From: DAOVRD01 sp964521715
GTDB taxonomy: Bacteria > Planctomycetota > Brocadiia > SM23-32
Length of the DNA stretch: 54,950 nucleotides
NCBI GenBank assembly: GCA_964521715.1
Contig: CAZFSS010000029.1
Coordinates: 1 to 54,950, forward strand
Direction: 5' to 3'
A model generated the notes under the pieces. It searched no databases. It had not been told where the DNA came from and saw only the letters and a list, made by a program, of their open reading frames with translations. Made by a program: the position numbers and the translations under genes. Below, piece after piece: positions 50,622-54,950 of this stretch; positions within the stretch are counted from its first letter, which is position 1, and every line of letters begins with the position of its first letter.

Positions 50622-51944
50622 CTACGCTGACAGGACCCGTCTCCAGAGACGCAAGTGAGCCACGGTGTCCAGGCCACCTACGTCACGGAACTTGCTTTCG
50701 GCAAGCTCTAGATTCTTGAGCAACACGTCTTCATCAGCCGCAGCCGCCGCTACATACTCCCGGTACTTGCGCTGAAGATAGTGCCTCAGGCACCTAAGCT
50801 TGGTGTCACCGGTTGGGAACTCGATCCGGACAATGCCATGTCGCCGCCGTACGCTCTTGACTGTTCCCTCCCCAAACTCCCTGAAGTTGGCGGGATCACC
50901 ATCAAGCACGCGCGTGCACTCGTCGCAGTCACATACTTCGGCGTGAAACACCTCTGCGCTGGTAAGCCATCTCGCTGCGGAGAACATCCTCAGAGCGTCG
51001 CGGTAGCGCACTCGGCTATGCAACTGCGGGACATAGTATCTTGCGATAGGTATGCCGCCCCCTACGGGCACTACCTCGCGATGCTCGCCGAACTCTGGGC
51101 CGTGGGCGACACCACTCAGCGCATGGCCGCCGAGAGCGCTGGCCGCAAGCACGGAGAAATAACCCCCATGCAAGTTTAGCACCGAACGGCTCCCGTTCTG
51201 GCGCAATCCGCTGGCAAGATCAAGCAGCCCCCGAAGCTCCGCCCCACTGGCATCTTGTTCGTCCAAATCGTCAACCCAAAGCAAGAAACCGCTAACGGGA
51301 AGGTCCTTGTATGCATCCACGACGTGCTGTCGACATTCTCGGCTCGTCACCACGCCTTGGCTTACGACGACGGAGGGCCAGATCTGCGAAGCAGAGCCGC
51401 GGACCTGGCAGGCGATCTTCGCCGCCTGTGCGTTGATGGGCAGCCAGTCTTCGAGGGTACCTTCGGTCATGTAGAAATACGGGGCCACAAGAGCATGCGG
51501 GTCGAATTCCTCTTGGCCATCAAGATACTTCGCAGACTTGGAATCTTCCATCCGAGTCTTCAGCTGAGATGCCTGGAAGCGGAGACATCGGTCTACGAAG
51601 CCCTGCAAAGCGCGACCTTCGAAGTCCTCAGGTTGCACCGGTCTCTTGCCCACCAGAGATGCCACGGGCTCGCCGTATGCTTCGGCCAAGTTGGCAACGC
51701 TCGGCTTAAGTTCACCGTGCTTGTCCGTTATCGCGTCAGGATCATGTTGGAAGGCATGCGTGAGCGGGTCAATGACGTACCTCACGCCTGCCGTCCGCTC
51801 CAACAGGAACGCTCCCAGCCCTGACGGAGCATACGCCGCCATGTTGGCGTTGATCACGATCCCTCTATAGGTTCCCTTCGAGGGATACTCGAAATAGCTC
51901 TGCTCAGCAAAAGTGCCGAACAACATCCAGTGCTCAACGGGCAT
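50622..51944 (-). CDS. Uncharacterised protein with a tRNA-guanine-transglycosylase-like zinc motif (DpdA-like candidate)
   Basis: The 440-residue product alternates strands and helices as a TIM barrel would (VAPYFYM, WPSVVVSQGVV, SGFLLWVDDLDEQ, SVLNLHGGYFSVLAA, LSGVAHGPEFGE). After the barrel comes CDCDECTRVL, a CxCxxC motif at C338, C340 and C343, followed 26 residues later by H369 and a second candidate His at 388 (CLRHYLQRKY). In tRNA-guanine transglycosylases the zinc is held by CxCxxC plus a His about 26 residues on. The DNA-modifying paralogue DpdA belongs to the same fold. Overall similarity is weak, so the assignment is tentative. It is the last gene of a four-gene operon, overlapping the nuclease-like gene by 11 bases with GAGGAA upstream. 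Confidence 0.5.
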   Translation of the reverse strand: MPVEHWMLFGTFAEQSYFEYPSKGTYRGIVINANMAAYAPSGLGAFLLERTAGVRYVIDPLTHAFQHDPDAITDKHGELKPSVANLAEAYGEPVASLVGKRPVQPEDFEGRALQGFVDRCLRFQASQLKTRMEDSKSAKYLDGQEEFDPHALVAPYFYMTEGTLEDWLPINAQAAKIACQVRGSASQIWPSVVVSQGVVTSRECRQHVVDAYKDLPVSGFLLWVDDLDEQDASGAELRGLLDLASGLRQNGSRSVLNLHGGYFSVLAASALGGHALSGVAHGPEFGEHREVVPVGGGIPIARYYVPQLHSRVRYRDALRMFSAARWLTSAEVFHAEVCDCDECTRVLDGDPANFREFGEGTVKSVRRRHGIVRIEFPTGDTKLRCLRHYLQRKYREYVAAAAADEDVLLKNLELAESKFRDVGGLDTVAHLRLWRRVLSA

Positions 51945-52371
51945 ATTCGATGTTCCTCATCAAGGACACTGCACGACGGCGCTGAGGGGACCATACCTTC
52001 TCATTCCGCCGAGGGGTGTGGACCCAAGCGCAACTGCGTTCGCCTAGGGAGAACGAAATCAAACCGTAGCCTCTAGCCGCCACCTGTGACAGCGCCTCCT
52101 CCGAGACTGAGTTCGTTCCGAGAGCAATGCATATGAAATCGGCGACCTGCTCATGGGCGACACACTGCGAAAGGGCTCGTCTCCAGTCTCTTACCTTCGC
52201 CTCAACGAACATCAAGAGCCCCGGCTTTGTCGCGACGATGTCGGCGCTCTGCCCCATGTTCGGTACCTCATGTCGGACGCGGTAGCCCTGGGACACAAGG
52301 AGATCCGTGACGCGCTGCACGAGCTCTCGCTCTGTCAAGGGCACTCTCACCCATGATCCGTTAGACGACAT
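51934..52371 (-). CDS. PD-(D/E)xK nuclease-like protein
   Basis: The 145-residue protein has the core of a restriction-endonuclease-like fold: an early helix (ERELVQRVTDLLVSQGY), a strand, then D44 in GQSADIVATK and E57-x-K59 in LMFVEAKVRDW, the catalytic D/ExK arrangement. The small size is that of a single nuclease domain without a DNA-recognition module. I chose the ATG at 52371, which has AGGAG seven bases upstream; a longer frame from 52410 lacks a site. It overlaps both neighbours by 11 bases. Neighbouring a transglycosylase-like protein, it could cleave unmodified or modified nucleic acid (inference). Confidence 0.75.
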   Translation of the reverse strand: MSSNGSWVRVPLTERELVQRVTDLLVSQGYRVRHEVPNMGQSADIVATKPGLLMFVEAKVRDWRRALSQCVAHEQVADFICIALGTNSVSEEALSQVAARGYGLISFSLGERSCAWVHTPRRNEKVWSPQRRRAVSLMRNIEYAR

Positions 52372-52891
52372 CTTCGTACTCCTGGAGCTTCCAGGCAGCA
52401 AGTTGCACAATAAAGACGATCACCACCTGCACCGCGACGACACCGATTGCTCCGCTCAAGACCCAGCGGCCAGCAGGAGGGAGCAACGCCGCCAGGAGAA
52501 GGCCACCGATGCCCAGCACGACGCTCACGTACAAACTCATATACGCGTATCTGACGACAGTCTCCAAGACGGCCAACCGATGGTACACGGTGAACACTCT
52601 GAGATTCTCTTCGGCGTAGTCGCCGACCAGATCGGGAGTCTCCCGCCCATCTCCTCGCAAGCACTCGTCCGCTGTGAGCGCACGAACATGCTGGCATAGC
52701 GCTGCTAACTTTCCGGCCAGTCGCTCCATTAGGGCAGAGCGTTCGAGACGGGCCCGGTTCCGGAAGTCCTCCTTGGAGGTGAGGAAGATATTGAAGTACG
52801 TTGCCGCTCCGCCCAGTACAACAGGTGCCAACGCGAACAGCACGGGCAACGTCCTATCGATAGCCCCCACCGAGGCATCAGCCACTGCCAA
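52361..52891 (-). CDS. Membrane protein with three predicted helices, unknown function
   Basis: The 176-residue product has one membrane helix near residues 13-35 (LPVLFALAPVVLGGAATYF), a soluble helical segment of about 70 residues, and two closely spaced helices (about 115-137 and 140-166). No family is recognised. The TTG start is supported by an excellent AAGGAGG six bases upstream. It overlaps the winged-helix gene by 14 bases and the nuclease-like gene by 11. In defence operons small membrane proteins are often the toxic effector; that reading here is inference. Confidence 0.7.
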   Translation of the reverse strand: MAVADASVGAIDRTLPVLFALAPVVLGGAATYFNIFLTSKEDFRNRARLERSALMERLAGKLAALCQHVRALTADECLRGDGRETPDLVGDYAEENLRVFTVYHRLAVLETVVRYAYMSLYVSVVLGIGGLLLAALLPPAGRWVLSGAIGVVAVQVVIVFIVQLAAWKLQEYEDVV

Positions 52892-53465
52892 GAATCTCCT
52901 CCTTGATGGCTGAACGCGCTGTCATCTCCTCGTAGTTCTCGTACACATACTTGAGCAACGCTTTCAGCGGCACAGTCGTGAGGCGCTTCTTGAACTCGCG
53001 CAGGAGCTTGCGCTGGGGGGCCGACAGGCTTTGGTACAGCTCTTCAGTGAACATCATCCCCTTTGGGGTTAAGCGGAACGAATCCTCTCTGTATTCTGAG
53101 ATGGGCTCGCTGGCTCCGTCGGGGCTCGATGAGCTCAGCCAGGCTTCCCATTCGGCAGCCGACTCGGGGAGAGCATCCTCCCGGACCTCTTCGCACTCAA
53201 TGAACCCTCGGAGTATGAAGAACGTCAGGTCATCGTAGACGTCCTTCGAGAAGGGCCCGAAGTCCCACGGGAAGAACTCGTAGAACTCATCGTCCGGGAT
53301 ATCCAACCCCCGACCGAAATGATCCATGGCCTCTCGTTTGAACAGGAAAAGCATCTTCACGAGCCTCGTGCGGCCCACGATCGGCTCATTTAGGTCCTCT
53401 CCTCGGGCCGGAGAATACAGCAACAGCAAGAGGATGTCCTTCCGGTTGTCAATCTTCATTGCCAT
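52878..53465 (-). CDS. YwgA/SocA (Panacea)-like winged-helix protein
   Basis: The 195-residue protein has a pattern seen in YwgA- and SocA/Panacea-type winged-helix proteins: GRTRLVKMLFLFKRE near residue 30, then FYEFFPWDFGPFSKDVY and LRGFIE. In those families the central YGP/FGP turn and the lysine-containing helix are conserved. SocA/Panacea domains serve as antitoxins that neutralise diverse toxins. The ATG at 53465 has GGAAGGAG upstream; an ATG at 53495 would lie on the -10 box. It heads the operon with its own promoter and a palindromic site between promoter and start, consistent with autoregulation. Confidence 0.65.
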   Translation of the reverse strand: MAMKIDNRKDILLLLLYSPARGEDLNEPIVGRTRLVKMLFLFKREAMDHFGRGLDIPDDEFYEFFPWDFGPFSKDVYDDLTFFILRGFIECEEVREDALPESAAEWEAWLSSSSPDGASEPISEYREDSFRLTPKGMMFTEELYQSLSAPQRKLLREFKKRLTTVPLKALLKYVYENYEEMTARSAIKEEILGSG

Positions 53466-53477
53466 CTGCCGCTCCTT

Positions 53478-53492
53478 CCGAGCACTGCTCGG
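53478..53492. promoter_or_regulatory. Palindromic site in the leader of the four-gene operon
   Basis: CCGAGCA and TGCTCGG form a perfect seven-base inverted repeat around one base, just downstream of the -10 box. It is well placed to bind a repressor such as the first gene's product, or to form an RNA hairpin near the ribosome-binding site. Confidence 0.6.
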
Positions 53493-53493
53493 C

Positions 53494-53523
53494 ATTCTAA
53501 CGGTGGGAGAGACCGCGTTTCAA
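53494..53523 (-). promoter_or_regulatory. Sigma70-type promoter of the four-gene operon
   Basis: On the minus strand TTGAAA and TAGAAT are separated by 18 bases, each five of six to consensus. Transcription would start around 53487, inside the palindrome. The 340 bases from 53524 to the next promoter show no gene. Confidence 0.75.
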
Positions 53524-53868
53524 CGACAGGCCTTCTAGCCCGCGACTCGCGGGCGGTAATCCACCTGCCCGCAGTGCCGGCGCTTCCGCCTTCACATGGG
53601 CTTGCACCTTGGCCCGGTCGACTGTAGATTACCCGGAAGTGCAGGGAACCGCAACGCCAACATTCGAGGCGGCGCTTCTCATCCGGTCTTTTGCGTCCCG
53701 CCTCAGCCGCCTATCGTTGGGTCCTCTGGAGCTCTGACAGCTTGATCCGGGGGCGCTCTTGCTGTCGCCGAACGTCAATTCGGGCCAGGACTCCACCCTG
53801 TGTCTTACGGAGCCGGTCGCGACGGCGGATGTTTCAGGCGAGCCTTTCTGCCCTTCACCGGCCGGAGC

Positions 53869-53897
53869 TTGGGCGGCGCGGGCGGGGGCGGTATAAT
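53869..53897 (+). promoter_or_regulatory. Promoter of the small multi-drug-export-family gene
   Basis: TTGGGC and a perfect TATAAT are separated by 17 bases, about 54 bases upstream of the ATG at 53951. Confidence 0.7.
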
Positions 53898-53950
53898 CGC
53901 AATGGTCTAAAGCTGCGACCGTGGACCCTACCCGATAAGGCAGGCGACCA

Positions 53951-54682
53951 ATGTGCCCGGATGACGCCAACGGCAGCGCGCCCGGCGAAGGCGCCGAAGG
54001 ACTGAAGCGCCCCATCTGGCGGCGCGTCCTTTCGGCCCCCGAGGGCAAGGTGCTCGTCGCCGGGGTGGTCCTCTTCTTCCTTTACCTCTGCGCTGTGGGG
54101 CTGACGCGGCTGCGCTCACCGGAGCTCTTTCACAGCCTCTGGACGATGACGACGACCCACATCCTGGCCGGCCGCGCCGCGGGCATGTCCTGGGGCTACA
54201 TGCACGGGTTGGAGCGGTGGGTCGTCATTGTGGCCAACATGGCCATCGAGACCTTCATGGTGCTGCTGTTCTATCCGTTGTTCGTCTTCTCTTACCACAA
54301 GCTGGTTATCATCAAGCCACTGGAGGACGCGATGGCGCGCGTGCGGAACGCCGCTGAGGCCCACCAGCGGACCATCATGAAGTTCGGCATCCCGGGGCTT
54401 CTGCTGTTCGTGTGGTTCCCGTTCTGGATGACGGGTCCCCTGGTCGGCAGTATTATCGGCTTTTTCATCGGGCTGCGCCTGCTGGTGAACCTGGCGACGG
54501 TGCTGGCCGGCACCTACCTGGCGATCCTCTGCTGGGGCGTGCTCCTTCACCGCGTGCAGGGCATGCTGGAGCGTCTGGGCTACTACGTGCCCCTGGTCTT
54601 CGTGGGCTTCATACTCCTGCTGGCCATCTCGATCCACATTCGCTATGCCTTCGCCAGGAGCTCGGGCAAGTCCAAGGATTGA
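53951..54682 (+). CDS. Membrane protein of the putative small multi-drug export (COG2426) family
   Basis: The 243-residue product has about five membrane helices (near residues 35-55, 90-115, 145-162, 163-192 and 208-230). The central block KFGIPGLLLFVWFPFWMTGPLVGSIIG resembles the conserved region of the Sm_multidrug_ex family (PF06695), in which a GxxxPF/W-TG pattern recurs. Despite the family name its transport role is not proven. The N-terminus is hydrophilic and of low complexity. The ATG at 53951 has only a weak site upstream (GGCGACC). It is probably monocistronic, with its own promoter. Confidence 0.75.
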   Translation: MCPDDANGSAPGEGAEGLKRPIWRRVLSAPEGKVLVAGVVLFFLYLCAVGLTRLRSPELFHSLWTMTTTHILAGRAAGMSWGYMHGLERWVVIVANMAIETFMVLLFYPLFVFSYHKLVIIKPLEDAMARVRNAAEAHQRTIMKFGIPGLLLFVWFPFWMTGPLVGSIIGFFIGLRLLVNLATVLAGTYLAILCWGVLLHRVQGMLERLGYYVPLVFVGFILLLAISIHIRYAFARSSGKSKD

Positions 54683-54750
54683 TTCCCGGTGCGGCGAGTG
54701 CGGCGACGGGGGGCGGTGACAGCACGTGTGGTACGGCGGCGGGGGCGCAG

Positions 54751-54779
54751 TTGCCGTGCTTTGGCCTCTGCCGTATAAT
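54751..54779 (+). promoter_or_regulatory. Sigma70-type promoter near the right end
   Basis: TTGCCG and a perfect TATAAT are separated by 17 bases. No gene follows within the window; transcription would enter the long hairpin at 54836-54893, so the target is either a structured RNA or a gene beyond the edge. Confidence 0.6.
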
Positions 54780-54835
54780 GCAGGATGCACGCGTCGCGAG
54801 GGAAGTGCGGCGCGGGCCGTTTGCATCGGGGCGAG

Positions 54836-54893
54836 ATTCTGTCCGGCTCGCCTAAGTCTTTTTATGGGGGAGACTTAGAGCCTCTAACAGAAT
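54836..54893. repeat. Long imperfect hairpin, right copy of the terminal repeat
   Basis: The stem is built of ATTCTGT/ACAGAAT (outer, 7 bp), GGCT/AGCC (4 bp) and CTAAGTCT/AGACTTAG (inner, 8 bp) around an 11-base loop, 19 base pairs in all with small bulges. Its right arm recurs inverted at 39-59. It shares the short strings CATTCTG and GGCGAGATTCT with the 100-bp hairpin elements, hinting at a related repeat family. The final 57 bases show no gene. Confidence 0.7.
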
Positions 54894-54950
54894 GTCGCGT
54901 GAGCCGCGTTGCGCCTCCGGCCGGATGGATGCAAGGAAGGGCTCCGAGCC

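Noticed and set aside
1..54950. tRNA, rRNA, CRISPR arrays, insertion sequences or integrases
   Set aside because: I looked for T-loop strings, regularly spaced repeats and transposase or integrase motifs and found none.

Overview
The window is a GC-rich bacterial chromosomal segment. Long spurious reading frames oppose many real genes, as expected at this base composition. Gene content points to an uncultured anaerobic or facultative heterotroph of the Planctomycetota or a related PVC-type phylum: a V/A-type rotary ATPase, a Cys-type sulfatase, secreted glycan-degrading enzymes, proteins resembling DUF6263 and DUF6259 families, a giant HEAT-repeat protein with zinc ribbons, and a large 2-hydroxyacyl-CoA dehydratase activase-like protein. 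This assignment is inference; no rRNA, tRNA or marker gene settles it. I saw no tRNA, rRNA, CRISPR array or insertion sequence.

Layout. 0.1-9.2 kb: a V/A-ATPase operon (C-I-K-F-E-A-B-D) followed by a universal stress protein. 9.2-15.3 kb: a membrane protein, a sulfatase, a CE7-type esterase on the opposite strand, a two-glutamate glycoside hydrolase and a lipoprotein M14 peptidase. 15.3-16.6 kb: a repeat element and a membrane-anchored protein of unknown role. 16.6-22.4 kb (minus): a four-gene operon with ankyrin protein, 277-residue protein of unknown function, radical SAM/SPASM enzyme and second ankyrin protein. 22.7-24.4 kb: a TetR-type regulator with a clear promoter and operator, then a YugP-like zinc peptidase. 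24.4-30.5 kb: aconitase-type large subunit, a 1,402-residue CoA-dehydratase activase-like protein, and the aconitase-type small subunit in one operon. 30.5-35.4 kb (minus): a cysteine-peptidase-like protein, aldo/keto reductase, RsfS and a DnaJ-domain protein. 36.0-43.6 kb: a giant zinc-ribbon/HEAT protein, YqeY, an ECF-like sigma factor and a PDZ-containing anti-sigma factor. 43.6-46.2 kb (minus): a secreted DUF6259-like hydrolase. 46.4-48.7 kb: zinc-ribbon protein, LemA and an HtpX-like peptidase. 48.8-50.5 kb (minus): a pyruvate-kinase-C-terminal-like protein and an MDR dehydrogenase. 50.6-53.5 kb (minus): a compact, overlapping four-gene operon with a YwgA/SocA-like winged-helix protein, a membrane protein, a PD-(D/E)xK nuclease-like protein and a protein with a tRNA-guanine-transglycosylase-like zinc motif. 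53.9-54.7 kb: a small multi-drug-export-family membrane protein.

The two strongest candidates for undescribed systems are the radical SAM/ankyrin operon (16.6-22.4 kb) and the transglycosylase-like/nuclease/membrane/winged-helix operon (50.6-53.5 kb), which looks like an acquired defence or conflict cassette. The aconitase-activase-aconitase operon is a third unusual combination. Several structured repeats are present, including a 100-bp hairpin element in two copies and a short repeat found inverted at both ends of the window.
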